A stretch of DNA of 64,000 bases from DAOTTX01 sp034437515 (GTDB lineage Bacteria; Chloroflexota; Anaerolineae; Aggregatilineales; Phototrophicaceae). The notes beneath the pieces are model-generated. The model was given only the letters and a program-made list of their open reading frames with translations, did not search any database and was not told the origin of the DNA. The stretch lies in the NCBI GenBank assembly GCA_034437515.1, contig DAOTTX010000247.1:1-64000 (forward strand). The letters run 5' to 3'. This document shows, piece by piece, positions 30,626-39,896 of this stretch. The number at the start of each line of letters is the position of its first letter. Within the stretch, counting starts at the first letter, position 1. The position numbers were made by a program, and so were the translations under genes.

Positions 30626-30729
30626 GAAGATGCTACTTGTGTGCTTCGATGAGGGCGGCGAGATCGTTTACGCTCCCGAAGGTGCTATTTGCGTGCTTCG
30701 ATGAGGGCGGCGAGGTCGTTTACACTGTC
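30626..30729. repeat. 52-bp imperfect tandem duplication at the 3' end of the ACP gene
   Basis: Units 30626-30677 and 30678-30729 differ at only a few positions (shared core GCTTCGATGAGGGCGGCGAG). The copy nearer the gene encodes the real C-terminus, SVNDLAALIEARK-stop. The outer copy reads SVNDLAALIEAHK-stop on the same strand but is out of frame and past the stop codon. Confidence 0.9.
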
Positions 30730-30918
30730 GATGGCGTCGGCGGTGAGTTCAGTGTCTTCGATGTAGACCCCAAAATGTTGTTCGATAAAAATTTGCAGTT
30801 CCACTAACGAAAACGAATCGATCAAACCACCTTCGATTAGTGATTCGTCCTCTTTGAGCGGATAATCCGGATCACGCATGAGTTCGCGTGTGATGAAGTC
30901 TTTGAGTTCTTCTCGCAT
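30685..30918 (-). CDS. Acyl carrier protein
   Basis: A 77-residue acidic four-helix carrier. ATG 30918 was chosen because AAGGAA precedes it at seven bases; a longer open frame to 30957 has no site. The phosphopantetheine attachment motif is LIDSFSLVEL, with Ser35 as the predicted attachment site. It diverges from the MBOAT gene and is next to SGNH genes, unlike a fatty-acid-synthesis ACP, which would sit with fab genes. This resembles DltC-type or specialised carriers that deliver acyl groups to membrane acyltransferases, but there is no DltA-type ligase adjacent. The 3' end carries a tandem duplication. Confidence 0.88.
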   Translation of the reverse strand: MREELKDFITRELMRDPDYPLKEDESLIEGGLIDSFSLVELQIFIEQHFGVYIEDTELTADAIDSVNDLAALIEARK

Positions 30919-31033
30919 GAATAGTTTCCTTTTGGTATGCGACTGTACCCGGCTCATTATAACGCAACTTGGCAGCGGCGCGATGCACCGTTAGAATGCG
31001 ACTTCGATCTGAAAAGGGACGGCGCAAGCATCT

Positions 31034-32437
31034 ATGACCATAATCCAAATTTTGATCTTCTCCATCGCCGCGCTGCCGCTGATGTTTTTATTGCCAGCGA
31101 CCGTGCGTGCGTGGGGACTGCTGCTCGGTAGTCTGCTCGGTGTTGCCTGGCTGATGGGGGAAGGCGGCTTCACACAAGTCAGTTATCTATTGCTGTTCGG
31201 CACGATTACACTCACCGGTATGACGTGGTGGTTAATCCGTCCGGCGGGGGTTGTCGCTGCTGAAGATCGAGTCTCGTTAAGCATCGTTGTGTTGTTTCTC
31301 GTCGGGTTGCTTTTGCTGATTGATGCGCGGACGCCCGTGCTGGCAAGCGTCATGTTCGGTGGGGCGGCGCTTTCTGTACTGCGTTTTGCGCCTGGTGATG
31401 CAAAGACGAGCTTCTTACAGCGTCGTTTGTTGGCAGGGATGGTTATGGTGATCGTCGGGTTGCTGGTTGTCTTGAAACTCCCCGAACTGGCGAGGCTAGC
31501 AGGTTACTCACTCAACTGGAATGCCGGACGCATCGCGGACGCATCGCCGCTGGTGTGGTTGGGGTTCTCATACATCGCGTTTCGGCTCATTGCGCTGTTG
31601 CAGGATGCGCGTGCCGGACGTCTGCCAACTGAGGGGTACTCGCTGCGTGAGGTGATGACATATGTGCTGTTTTTCCCGGCGTTTACGGCTGGGCCGATTG
31701 ACCGGGCACAGCGATTCATCTCTGAACTCCGTGAAGCAAAGCCTTTGACCTCGGCCTCGTTTGTCGAGGGTGTCGGGCGTATCGCTATTGGTTTGACGAA
31801 AAAATTTCTCATTGCGGATACACTGGCACTGGTCGCCATGCAACCGGACTTAATCGATCAAGCGGATACGATCCTGGGTTTGTGGGTATTACTCTATCTG
31901 TACACTTTCCAGATCTATCTGGATTTTAGTGGTTATTCGGATGTGGCTATCGGCATCGGGCGGTTGCTTGGCATCACACTGCCGGAAAACTTTGATCGTC
32001 CCTACCTGCAACCGAACATTCAGCAGTTCTGGCAGCGGTGGCACATCACGCTGAGTACGTGGTTTCGTGTCTATTATTTCACGCCGTTCAGTCGTGCGTT
32101 AATCCGCAGTTCTTACACCTTTCCACAGTGGAGCATCGTCCTCTCGTCACAGATCACTACGATGACGCTGATTGGTTTATGGCACGGCATCACCTGGAAT
32201 TTTTTCGTCTGGGGGTTGTGGCATGGCGTTGGGCTATTCGTGTTCAAGATAATCTCTGATAATACACGCAATTGGTATAAGCGCATCGGTTCGCCGAAGT
32301 GGGCAAAACGTTCATTACATGTCTTCAGCGTGTTGTTGACATTTCACTTTGTCGCATTGGGATGGGTGTTTTTTGCGCTCACCGATCTTGAGATGAGTTT
32401 AGGCATGCTGTTACGTCTGTTTGGGCTGGGAGGGTAA
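31034..32437 (+). CDS. MBOAT-family membrane O-acyltransferase (AlgI/DltB-like)
   Basis: 467 residues and about ten or more membrane spans. The MBOAT core shows YPSV-like loop residues, FFPAFTAGPIDRAQRFI, YLDFSGYSDVAIGIGRLLGI, ENFDRPYLQPNIQQFWQRWHITLSTWF and WHGITWNFFVWGLWHGVGL. His near residue 382 in LWHG is the probable catalytic base. Such enzymes move acyl groups from a carrier inside to polysaccharide or teichoic acid outside. The divergent ACP (115 bases away) and the SGNH-like gene five bases downstream are the expected donor and partner. The acceptor is unknown. Confidence 0.92.
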   Translation: MTIIQILIFSIAALPLMFLLPATVRAWGLLLGSLLGVAWLMGEGGFTQVSYLLLFGTITLTGMTWWLIRPAGVVAAEDRVSLSIVVLFLVGLLLLIDARTPVLASVMFGGAALSVLRFAPGDAKTSFLQRRLLAGMVMVIVGLLVVLKLPELARLAGYSLNWNAGRIADASPLVWLGFSYIAFRLIALLQDARAGRLPTEGYSLREVMTYVLFFPAFTAGPIDRAQRFISELREAKPLTSASFVEGVGRIAIGLTKKFLIADTLALVAMQPDLIDQADTILGLWVLLYLYTFQIYLDFSGYSDVAIGIGRLLGITLPENFDRPYLQPNIQQFWQRWHITLSTWFRVYYFTPFSRALIRSSYTFPQWSIVLSSQITTMTLIGLWHGITWNFFVWGLWHGVGLFVFKIISDNTRNWYKRIGSPKWAKRSLHVFSVLLTFHFVALGWVFFALTDLEMSLGMLLRLFGLGG

Positions 32438-32442
32438 GCGTT

Positions 32443-33606
32443 ATGGCACGCTGGGAATGGCTCGTAAAACCTGACGATGACTGGCACTTCATTCGTCGTG
32501 TGGTTTTGAAATCAACCCTACTTTTCTTTGTGCTGAATATCATCTATGCGCTGGCGCAGCCCTTACCTACGATCAGCCAGCTTAGTGCATATAATATGTT
32601 GGTGCCGGGTCGAGAACGGTTCCCATACAGCGACAATCCGTCTGAAGCTTTTAGCCTTTCGTATGGGGTCATCGAGGGTTTATTCGCCGCCCATGAGATT
32701 GACGCCAGCGACGTACCCGAAGACGCCTATCAGGTCGTTTTGATTGGTGACTCGAGTGTGTGGGGTGTGCTGCTGGATGTCGATGAAACGCTAAGTGGTT
32801 GTATCAACGTAGGCGACTACACGACCACCGCCGGTCAAGAGATTGTCGTACATAACCTCGGATACCCGGTGCTGAGTGTGTTCAAGGATGTGCTCATTCT
32901 TGAAGAAGCTCTGACCTACGAACCGGATGCCGTCGTATGGCTGGTCACCTTGCAGGCATTATTTGATAATGAGCAACTGCGGCACCCAATTCTACAGACG
33001 AACCCCGACCGGGTGCGTGGGTTCATTGAGGCTTATGACCTCCAGCTAGACATGAGCGATTTACCCCAGCCAAATTTCTTTGACCGCACGATCATCGGCC
33101 AGCGGCGAGAGCTGGCGGAGTGGTTGCGCTTGCAAGTCTACGGGTTGGCGTGGTGGATGACCAAGGCGGATTATGCGCCGGGTGGTTTTCTCGGTGCGCC
33201 GGTGCGCAATTTGGCGGCAAGTGAGGGGATTCTGAATCGTGACGACATCAATATCGGTAACTTGGATTCTCAGGGTGTGCTTGCATGGGATGTACTCGAT
33301 ACAGGTGTCGCCCTCGCAGAAAATGCAGAGGTGCCGCTGTTGTTGGTCAATGAGCCGATCTTTATCAGCGATGGCTTGAATAGTGACATTCGCTACAACG
33401 AGTATTATCCGCGTTGGGCATATGACGAATACCGTGAGTCGCTCCGGGCGCGGACGCAGTCTAATGGCTGGCGTTACCTTGATCTATGGGATCGAGTCCC
33501 TGCCGAAGCGTTCACGGATACCCCTTTTCACTATCGACCACCTTATACCTGCGAAGTTGCCGCTGACATCGCGCAACGGCTCGTCACGCTCAGTCAGCAA
33601 CAGTAA
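32443..33606 (+). CDS. Membrane-anchored SGNH-like protein, partner of MBOAT
   Basis: 387 residues with one N-terminal membrane span (about 22-42) and an extracytoplasmic domain. Block I is VLIGDSSVWG near residue 106, giving a candidate nucleophile Ser. A late FTDTPFHY provides a candidate Asp/His pair. The middle blocks are divergent. Such SGNH-like proteins follow MBOAT genes in alginate (AlgX/AlgJ) and Dlt (DltD) systems and complete acyl transfer outside. Starts five bases after MBOAT. Overlaps the convergent GT-C gene by 17 bases. The specific family assignment is inference. Confidence 0.75.
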   Translation: MARWEWLVKPDDDWHFIRRVVLKSTLLFFVLNIIYALAQPLPTISQLSAYNMLVPGRERFPYSDNPSEAFSLSYGVIEGLFAAHEIDASDVPEDAYQVVLIGDSSVWGVLLDVDETLSGCINVGDYTTTAGQEIVVHNLGYPVLSVFKDVLILEEALTYEPDAVVWLVTLQALFDNEQLRHPILQTNPDRVRGFIEAYDLQLDMSDLPQPNFFDRTIIGQRRELAEWLRLQVYGLAWWMTKADYAPGGFLGAPVRNLAASEGILNRDDINIGNLDSQGVLAWDVLDTGVALAENAEVPLLLVNEPIFISDGLNSDIRYNEYYPRWAYDEYRESLRARTQSNGWRYLDLWDRVPAEAFTDTPFHYRPPYTCEVAADIAQRLVTLSQQQ

Positions 33607-35632
33607 TGGCACCGTCGGCGTTGATCGTAACCTGTGCAACTTGTATCGCGTCGTCGCTATCATCTGTCAGACGGTCGCCTTCTAACGTGTAGAAGCCGGC
33701 GCGAATGTGGTATTCACCGGCGGGAACGTCTGTTAGCGAGATGGTACGTTCGATACGGATAATGTCGCCGGGGTACCAGTATGTCGTCGGATAGCGTCCG
33801 CTGAGTGGTGGGCCATCAGCCTGTGCCACTGGGACGGGGCTATCCAGTGGGGTAAGGTGCAAGAAGATTTGGTAATCGGTCGTGGGTGGTTCAGTGACCC
33901 CGAAGAAAAGCCTGATCTGTAAGTTGCCATCGTCGGCCTGGGTGATCTCGTGTTGATGTAAGACCACGCTTGCGAGTGTATCGATGCCCTCGGATTGATC
34001 GACCTCATCGAGTAGGAAAGGGGCGATGATTTCCGCGACGACATGTCGGTCAAGACGTCCGGCGCGATACTCCGCACTGATCTCGATACGATGGAGACCG
34101 GGGTCAAGTGTCTTTGGTAGAGCTATCAAATGATAGGTTTCTGTGTTGAGATCGGCCCAGGTCGCTGGCGTGAACACCGGGAAACTTGAGGCGATTGGAT
34201 TAGCATTTACATCGAGAAGATTAATATTGAGGCCAAGCGGCAATTCTGGTGCGGCGTCAAGTTGCCAACGTAAGCCTAAGCGTAGGTTCTCACCGGCGGT
34301 AAGGCGCTGACGATCCAGCCGATAATCTGTCAACCGGACATCGGCGGCGTAGTCAATTTCAGCCGGTGTCCAGGTCGTCCAATTGCCGATTTGTTCTGGG
34401 CGTTGGTAAAGAGTGTCGTCTACTGGCTGATAATCAAACGCTGCCAGTCGAGAGTCACTGACTTTGACATCACCTAGAATGTAGTCAGGTGCCAGGCGAA
34501 TTAACGTAGAAGTGAGGTCATCTTCTCGGCGTGCTTCCATGATCTGTGGTGAGCGGACGCCATCGAGCCGGTATGCCTTACCGGTGAACCCATCGAGATA
34601 GTAAAGCAGCGCATCGGTGCCTTCAAATGCAAGTGTCGTATTGGTGAGGTCGGCGATCATTCCGGCACGTTGTTGGTCGCTTAGAATAGCCTTGTCTGTC
34701 TGGGGTGGTAAGGTAACCAGCAGAAAAGCGGCGCAGACAGCGGCAACAGGCGCTAGTTTCGACGGTAGAGCCGTTCCGATGACATAGGCGACGGCAAACG
34801 CCGCCGGTAGGCTGGCAAAGGGCGGGATTTGCCCGGTGAACAGACTGTTTGCGAACAATTCTAGTGCGCCCCATGCCAGGAACAGCCAGATAATGCGCGG
34901 TCCCGGTCGTCGCTGCGCAAATAGAACACTCAAGGCAAAGACGCCCAACCACAGATAATCTTGCCAGACGAGGATTATCTGGTTTGCGACGAGATGAAGA
35001 TCATCGTAGAAGAAAACGGCATAAACCGCCCACAGTGCCGTTGGTATCCAGATCCCCCGCCATAGATGAGAGCCATCTTCGTATTGCAGCGCCCAAACGC
35101 CGATGGCGAGGGCGGCGATCATGCCTTCTGCTTGAACCAGCGGTGTAAGGCCAATCACAATGCCAGCAGTTCGCCAGTTGCGACGCTGTATAAGCACGAT
35201 TGCACCGAGGGCGACCGTGAACGCCAAACCATGTGGGCTGCGTAATGTGTGCCACGTTGACCAGGCGAACAACCATAACACAATAATACTCAAGGTGACG
35301 GTGACTTGTATCGATTCACGTCTCAGGAGTATATAGAGCAGGCCAGCACTAACACCTGTCGATAGGATGCTCAACAATGCTGCGATGGTATGTGCTTGTT
35401 GGGGCAGAGGGGCGATTAAAACTGAAGCCAGCGGGCTGAGTGTCAGTAATGTGTTTTCTCCTGGGTTGTAAACCAGGCCGTGACCCGCGTGTATATTCTG
35501 TGCGAGCCGATAGCGCATAAAGTCTTGATCTTGTGCGTAATCTGGGAACAGGAAAAACGTAAGCGCCGCGTTGAGGCACGCGGCGGTAAGGCTTAACAAG
35601 ATGGCGATCTGCCAATTGGATAATCTGTCCAT
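33590..35632 (-). CDS. GT-C type membrane glycosyltransferase (ArnT/PMT-like)
   Basis: 680 residues. The N-terminal two fifths are about ten membrane spans. The first periplasmic loop has DQDFMRYRLAQNIHAGHGLV then YNPGENTL, which matches the Asp-containing motif of lipid-phosphate-sugar-dependent GT-C enzymes. The C-terminal half (from about 390) is soluble and beta-rich, resembling carbohydrate-associated sandwich domains. Likely transfers a sugar from a polyprenyl phosphate donor to a surface protein or glycan. Donor and acceptor unknown. Downstream in the same direction lie no partner genes; upstream (35701) is the unrelated Lon-N gene on the same strand. Confidence 0.75.
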   Translation of the reverse strand: MDRLSNWQIAILLSLTAACLNAALTFFLFPDYAQDQDFMRYRLAQNIHAGHGLVYNPGENTLLTLSPLASVLIAPLPQQAHTIAALLSILSTGVSAGLLYILLRRESIQVTVTLSIIVLWLFAWSTWHTLRSPHGLAFTVALGAIVLIQRRNWRTAGIVIGLTPLVQAEGMIAALAIGVWALQYEDGSHLWRGIWIPTALWAVYAVFFYDDLHLVANQIILVWQDYLWLGVFALSVLFAQRRPGPRIIWLFLAWGALELFANSLFTGQIPPFASLPAAFAVAYVIGTALPSKLAPVAAVCAAFLLVTLPPQTDKAILSDQQRAGMIADLTNTTLAFEGTDALLYYLDGFTGKAYRLDGVRSPQIMEARREDDLTSTLIRLAPDYILGDVKVSDSRLAAFDYQPVDDTLYQRPEQIGNWTTWTPAEIDYAADVRLTDYRLDRQRLTAGENLRLGLRWQLDAAPELPLGLNINLLDVNANPIASSFPVFTPATWADLNTETYHLIALPKTLDPGLHRIEISAEYRAGRLDRHVVAEIIAPFLLDEVDQSEGIDTLASVVLHQHEITQADDGNLQIRLFFGVTEPPTTDYQIFLHLTPLDSPVPVAQADGPPLSGRYPTTYWYPGDIIRIERTISLTDVPAGEYHIRAGFYTLEGDRLTDDSDDAIQVAQVTINADGAITVAD

Positions 35633-35700
35633 TGATGCCCATTCTGGCGAACTCAGCGCACCACAGATTATCGAAGATCGTGCCTAATCACAAGAGGCGA

Positions 35701-36357
35701 TCAGTTCAGCGAGAATGATCCGCGAAAATCGTTTTCATCCGGTGGGGTAAGCATGGCATCAAGCAAGGCGACCTCTCGACCGTAGGTGACCTGTAATTCA
35801 TCGAGCAGAAAGGTCAGGTCATCGGCGGCGAGTAAAAGTTGCTTTTGTGCTGGCGTGGTTTGCAACAATACCGCCGCGAGATAAGCGAGTGATTGTGGAT
35901 TTTCTGGCAGGCGCGAACTCTGGAACTGAATCTGCCCGGCCTCTTTAAGCAACTCAAGGTAACGATTGACGCGATGTTTGAGCTGGTGTGCCTGCATACG
36001 CATCGTCTGTGGGTCACCCTCCATAAGCGCCAATGTCTCGACCATCCCCGTGAGATAGGGTTTACTATGGTTCAGGGATTGGATTTGAAAACGATCTTTG
36101 CCAATAGCCGTGATTTTCATACGACCTTCACTTAATGGCTGAACCTGTGTAATCTGTGCGGTGCAACCAATCTGATTCGGTTCGGCGTTGGGGTTGGTAT
36201 CAGTCACATCATTCGAAATCAATACGACACCGAACGGCTCCCGATTCTCGATGCAGGTGTTCATCATGAGTTTGTAGCGTTCTTCAAAGACGTGCAGATG
36301 AAGTGGCATTCCAGGGAAAAGCACGGTGTTCAGCGGAAATAACGGTAGTTCCATCAT
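35701..36357 (-). CDS. Lon N-terminal-like (LON substrate-binding) domain protein
   Basis: 218 residues beginning MMELPLFPLNTVLFPGMPLHLHVFEERYKLM, the classic LON-domain opening, with the following helical bundle but without the AAA or protease domains of Lon. Stand-alone LON domain proteins are common in bacteria, and their partner is unknown. Cytoplasmic. Two in-frame ATGs in a row make the start uncertain by one residue. Separated from the GT-C gene by 68 bases. Confidence 0.9.
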   Translation of the reverse strand: MMELPLFPLNTVLFPGMPLHLHVFEERYKLMMNTCIENREPFGVVLISNDVTDTNPNAEPNQIGCTAQITQVQPLSEGRMKITAIGKDRFQIQSLNHSKPYLTGMVETLALMEGDPQTMRMQAHQLKHRVNRYLELLKEAGQIQFQSSRLPENPQSLAYLAAVLLQTTPAQKQLLLAADDLTFLLDELQVTYGREVALLDAMLTPPDENDFRGSFSLN

Positions 36358-36445
36358 GGTGATGTTAGCTAACTCTACGGCGCATTAGATTGTATTATAG
36401 CGATGATAAGTTGCCAATTACTAGCACCTAGCGGACATTTCTAAT

Positions 36446-36835
36446 CTATTTTTGAGAAAGAAATCGCTGGATCTCGATCAAATAGCCGTTTGGGTCACGC
36501 AGGAAGCAATGATAGATCTTGTAAGCTGGATTGTGTTCGGGCGGTTTCTCAAAGTTGACCCCGCGCTCACTGAGATATTCATACCACGTATCGACTTCAG
36601 GGGTAACGAGCGTAAAGATGATATTATGTTGTTCGCCGGTCTGGAAGTTGCCTTTTGATGTATCGCTGGTCTGGCAGACGCCGAGCAAGCCGTTGCCGGT
36701 GACGGTGTAAATGCGGCAGGTGCCTTGATCCAGCCAGAGCGAAAAACCCATCACATTTTCGTAAAACGTTGCTGATTGTTCGAGATCATCGGTATAAATA
36801 AACGTGATCTGTTGTGTAATTGGTGGCTGATCCAT
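36446..36835 (-). CDS. VOC/glyoxalase-superfamily protein
   Basis: 129 residues from ATG 36835, preceded by GGAG at eight bases; upstream in-frame residues to 36952 lie in the divergent promoter region. The fold is recognisable from TFIYTDDLEQSATFYENVMG, then NIIFTLVTPEVDTWYEYLSERGV and FLRDPNGYLIEIQRF, with the metal-ligand Glu in the last motif. Could be a dioxygenase, lyase or resistance protein; no substrate can be assigned. Divergent from the glycosyltransferase at 36873 with only 37 bases between. Confidence 0.85.
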   Translation of the reverse strand: MDQPPITQQITFIYTDDLEQSATFYENVMGFSLWLDQGTCRIYTVTGNGLLGVCQTSDTSKGNFQTGEQHNIIFTLVTPEVDTWYEYLSERGVNFEKPPEHNPAYKIYHCFLRDPNGYLIEIQRFLSQK

Positions 36836-36872
36836 AACATAAGCTCCGTAGTTTGGCGAGAGATAAAGAAAA

Positions 36873-38279
36873 ATGCATATCGTGATGTTTTCCATCAATC
36901 CATTGTTTCCCGATGTTGTCATGGGGGGCGCGCCCAAACATCTGGGGAACATCGCGCTTCATCTAGGTAGGCTCGGACATGATGTAACCGTATTATGCAC
37001 CCGCGCGGATGAGAATGCACGTCCGTTCCGCTGGCATGAACGGGTCGAGGTGCTGCCCCTCTTGCGTTTTAAGCAGCCGTTCCCGCAGCCTTACGCCGTC
37101 CCCGCCTATGATCTGGCGACGGCTCTACAGGATGTGGGTGACTACTTAGCGAGTGCGGATCGCTTTTACATGCACGACGGCGAGCTTTTATTTCCGTATG
37201 CCTATCAGCACATCCCGACGGTGATTTCGCTTCGTGATAACGTCTACCCGGAAACGCTGCTCGGTGGATTCTTGTTTCAGGCAGATCGGCTCATCCTGAT
37301 CTCTGAGTATTCGCGGCAGTATGTTCTACATACGATGGGGCGGTTTTTCCCGGAACTGGAGGCGAGGATCGAAGTAATCCACAATGGGTTGGACTGGGCA
37401 AAGTTTAAACCAACCCAACCAGACGACATTCTTAATCTACTTCCGGCTGATCTCGCAGAGCGCCCGGTTTTACTCCATCCGCATCGGCCCGAAGAGTCGA
37501 AAGGCATCCGGCAGACCATCGCCGTTGTTGATCGCCTCGTACACCAGCACGGGCTACATGACCTGATCGCGCTGGCCCCGCGCTGGCATGATATTCAGGC
37601 GACAGGCGAACTCCGTGAGTTCTACCAGAACATTGAACGAGAAATTGCGGAGAAAAAACTTCTCGACAATTTCTTTTTTCATGACTGGATTCCACAAGAC
37701 ATGATGCCGCAGTATTTCAGCCTGGGGGATGTCACGTTATCGCTGGGGCATTTCCCCGAATCATTTGGTAACGCGGTTTACGAGTCGATGGGATGCGGCA
37801 CGCCTTCGATCGTCGCACGGATCTCAACGCATCGTGAATTGCTACCTGATAACCTCATTCACAAAGTCGATTACGGTGATGTCGATAGGGCGGCAGCAAT
37901 CGCAACACAGATTATCACCGAGAAGGTGCAGCCATCCACCGAGGCACTGGATTACCTCGAAGCACATTATTCGATTGAGCGTCAACTCGACCGCTACGCC
38001 GATGTGATTTTGAACGCGAAGATTTCCACACCGCCTGCGTATGCACACCAATCGTTCGATGCGGAAACACGTTTCCGGCTCGCGCCCTGGTGCTATCACT
38101 CGTCAGAGCGTGGTGTTTACCACGATTTCTACGCGAATTATCGACCGATGGACGAGATTTTGTCCCTCTTACGTCGTTATCCCGACGGATTTACATTGAT
38201 GCAGGCCAATGCAAATGCCGTTACCGAAGCTGATGTGATGGCATATTATCGTGATGGCTATCTGGTGCCGTTGAGGTAG
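36873..38279 (+). CDS. Family GT4-like glycosyltransferase with C-terminal extension
   Basis: 468 residues. Residues 1-~375 are a GT-B fold: MHIVMFSINPLFPDVVMGGAPKHLGNIALHLG (donor/acceptor N-domain), RLILISEYSRQYV, RPVLLHPHRPEESKG and SLGHFPESFGNAVYESMGCG, with the Glu-rich nucleotide-sugar-binding motif. The last 90 residues (FDAETRFRLAPWCYHSSERGVYHDF) are not part of the core and I do not recognise them. Sugar and acceptor unknown. Sequence between 38280 and 38363 shows no gene. Confidence 0.82.
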   Translation: MHIVMFSINPLFPDVVMGGAPKHLGNIALHLGRLGHDVTVLCTRADENARPFRWHERVEVLPLLRFKQPFPQPYAVPAYDLATALQDVGDYLASADRFYMHDGELLFPYAYQHIPTVISLRDNVYPETLLGGFLFQADRLILISEYSRQYVLHTMGRFFPELEARIEVIHNGLDWAKFKPTQPDDILNLLPADLAERPVLLHPHRPEESKGIRQTIAVVDRLVHQHGLHDLIALAPRWHDIQATGELREFYQNIEREIAEKKLLDNFFFHDWIPQDMMPQYFSLGDVTLSLGHFPESFGNAVYESMGCGTPSIVARISTHRELLPDNLIHKVDYGDVDRAAAIATQIITEKVQPSTEALDYLEAHYSIERQLDRYADVILNAKISTPPAYAHQSFDAETRFRLAPWCYHSSERGVYHDFYANYRPMDEILSLLRRYPDGFTLMQANANAVTEADVMAYYRDGYLVPLR

Positions 38280-38363
38280 TACCAAGCCCTTACTCACTCA
38301 TGTTTCATGCCGTCTGCTTATCATCGGTTCGATTCTTTCTATCTATCGTGAAGCAGGTGTGCT

Positions 38364-39896
38364 GTGAGTAAACGAATTAGTGTCTGGGTTTTGGGTGACC
38401 AACTATTGAGCGAACATCCGGCGATCACCGCCGCCGAGGAGCAGGCCGACCGCGATCACATCCGTGTGGTAATGGTCGAGAGTGACAGCCGCACCGGGCG
38501 TCTGCCGTATCATCGCAAAAAAATTGTGCTACTCTACAGCGCGATGCGACACTACGCCGAAAGGCTACGCGGGCAGGGCTATCAGGTTGATTACTACAAA
38601 AAGGATACGGTACTGGATGCCCTCAAAGAGCACGTAGACGATCACTCGCCCGATAAAGTCATCACGATGGCAGCGAGTGAATATCACGGACGGCAGTTCC
38701 AGCAGGAACGCATGGCGGATGCAATCGGCGTTGAGACTGATGTGCTGCCGAACACGCAGTTCCTCATCGGCACATATAACCCCTACGCGGACGCTGACCG
38801 GGACAAGAATTATGTGATGGAAAACTTTTACCGGCAGATGCGCCGCCACTTCGATGTGTTGATGGATGGCGACGATCCGATAGGCGGCAAATGGAATTAT
38901 GATAAGCAAAATCGTAAACCACTACCCAAGAATATTGAGTTGCCGGCGATGCCAGGTTTTAGCCACGATGAGATCACAAAGCAGGTCATCGAAGAAGTCA
39001 ACGCCGAGGGGGTAGGGGTTGGCAATACGGATAACTTCAACTACGCGGTGACGCACGAACAGGCGACCGCTGCGTTGGGCAACTTCATTCAGTATCGATT
39101 GGTTGATTTTGGCCCCTACGAAGATGCGATGACGGTGCGCGGCGATACACTCTTTCATTCGGTATTGTCGCCTTACATCAATATCGGCCTACTGGAGCCG
39201 ATGACGATGATCCGCGCGGTGGAAAAGGCTTACTACGAAGATCGCGCACCGATTAACTCTGTCGAGGGATTTGTGCGGCAGGTGCTCGGCTGGCGAGAAT
39301 ATATGTACTGGCACTACTGGCGACAAATGCCGGAGATCGTTAATGCCAATTACTGGAATGCCGGGCGCAAGATGCCGCAAATGTTCTGGGACGGCAATAC
39401 GAAGATGAATTGCATCAGTTGCATCGTCGGGCGCTTGCAAGACACCGCTTACGCGCACCACATCGAACGGCTCATGGTGATTTCAACATTCTGTTTAATG
39501 GCGGGGATCAATCCCAAAGAGGTGACGGACTGGTTCAAGGTCTTTTTCATCGATGCTTATGATTGGGTCATGCAACCCAACGTCGTCGGGATGGGGTTAA
39601 ACGCCGATGGCGGCAAAATTGCGACCAAGCCGTATGTCGCGTCGGCAAATTACATCAATAAGATGAGCGACTACTGCAAGAGTTGTGATTATAAACACAC
39701 CAAACGACATGGTGAGGATGCCTGTCCATTTAATTATCTTTACTGGAATTTTCTCATCGAGCATGAGGAAGAACTCCGCGCCAATCCTCGCACCGGGCGT
39801 AACGTACTGAACTTGCGCCACCTTGATGATGAGGAGCGCCAGCAAGTGCAGAAATCCGCACAGGAATTTTTAGACACGTTGGAGTATAACAACTGA
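38364..39896 (+). CDS. Iron-sulfur bacterial cryptochrome/photolyase (PhrB/FeS-BCP type)
   Basis: 510 residues of the photolyase-related family with a 4Fe-4S cluster. Its best known member, PhrB, repairs (6-4) photoproducts and uses FAD and a lumazine antenna. The N-terminal antenna domain begins VWVLGDQLL. Four cysteines, C350, C438, C441 and C454 (in KMNCISC, DYCKSCDY and DACPFN), have the spacing of the cluster ligands in PhrB. The FAD domain has the EGFVRQVLGWREYMYWHYW motif. GTG 38364 is preceded by AGGTG. The stop overlaps the ferredoxin ATG (TGATG), so the two are coupled. Absence of other repair genes nearby is noted. Function in repair is family knowledge. Confidence 0.92.
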   Translation: MSKRISVWVLGDQLLSEHPAITAAEEQADRDHIRVVMVESDSRTGRLPYHRKKIVLLYSAMRHYAERLRGQGYQVDYYKKDTVLDALKEHVDDHSPDKVITMAASEYHGRQFQQERMADAIGVETDVLPNTQFLIGTYNPYADADRDKNYVMENFYRQMRRHFDVLMDGDDPIGGKWNYDKQNRKPLPKNIELPAMPGFSHDEITKQVIEEVNAEGVGVGNTDNFNYAVTHEQATAALGNFIQYRLVDFGPYEDAMTVRGDTLFHSVLSPYINIGLLEPMTMIRAVEKAYYEDRAPINSVEGFVRQVLGWREYMYWHYWRQMPEIVNANYWNAGRKMPQMFWDGNTKMNCISCIVGRLQDTAYAHHIERLMVISTFCLMAGINPKEVTDWFKVFFIDAYDWVMQPNVVGMGLNADGGKIATKPYVASANYINKMSDYCKSCDYKHTKRHGEDACPFNYLYWNFLIEHEEELRANPRTGRNVLNLRHLDDEERQQVQKSAQEFLDTLEYNN

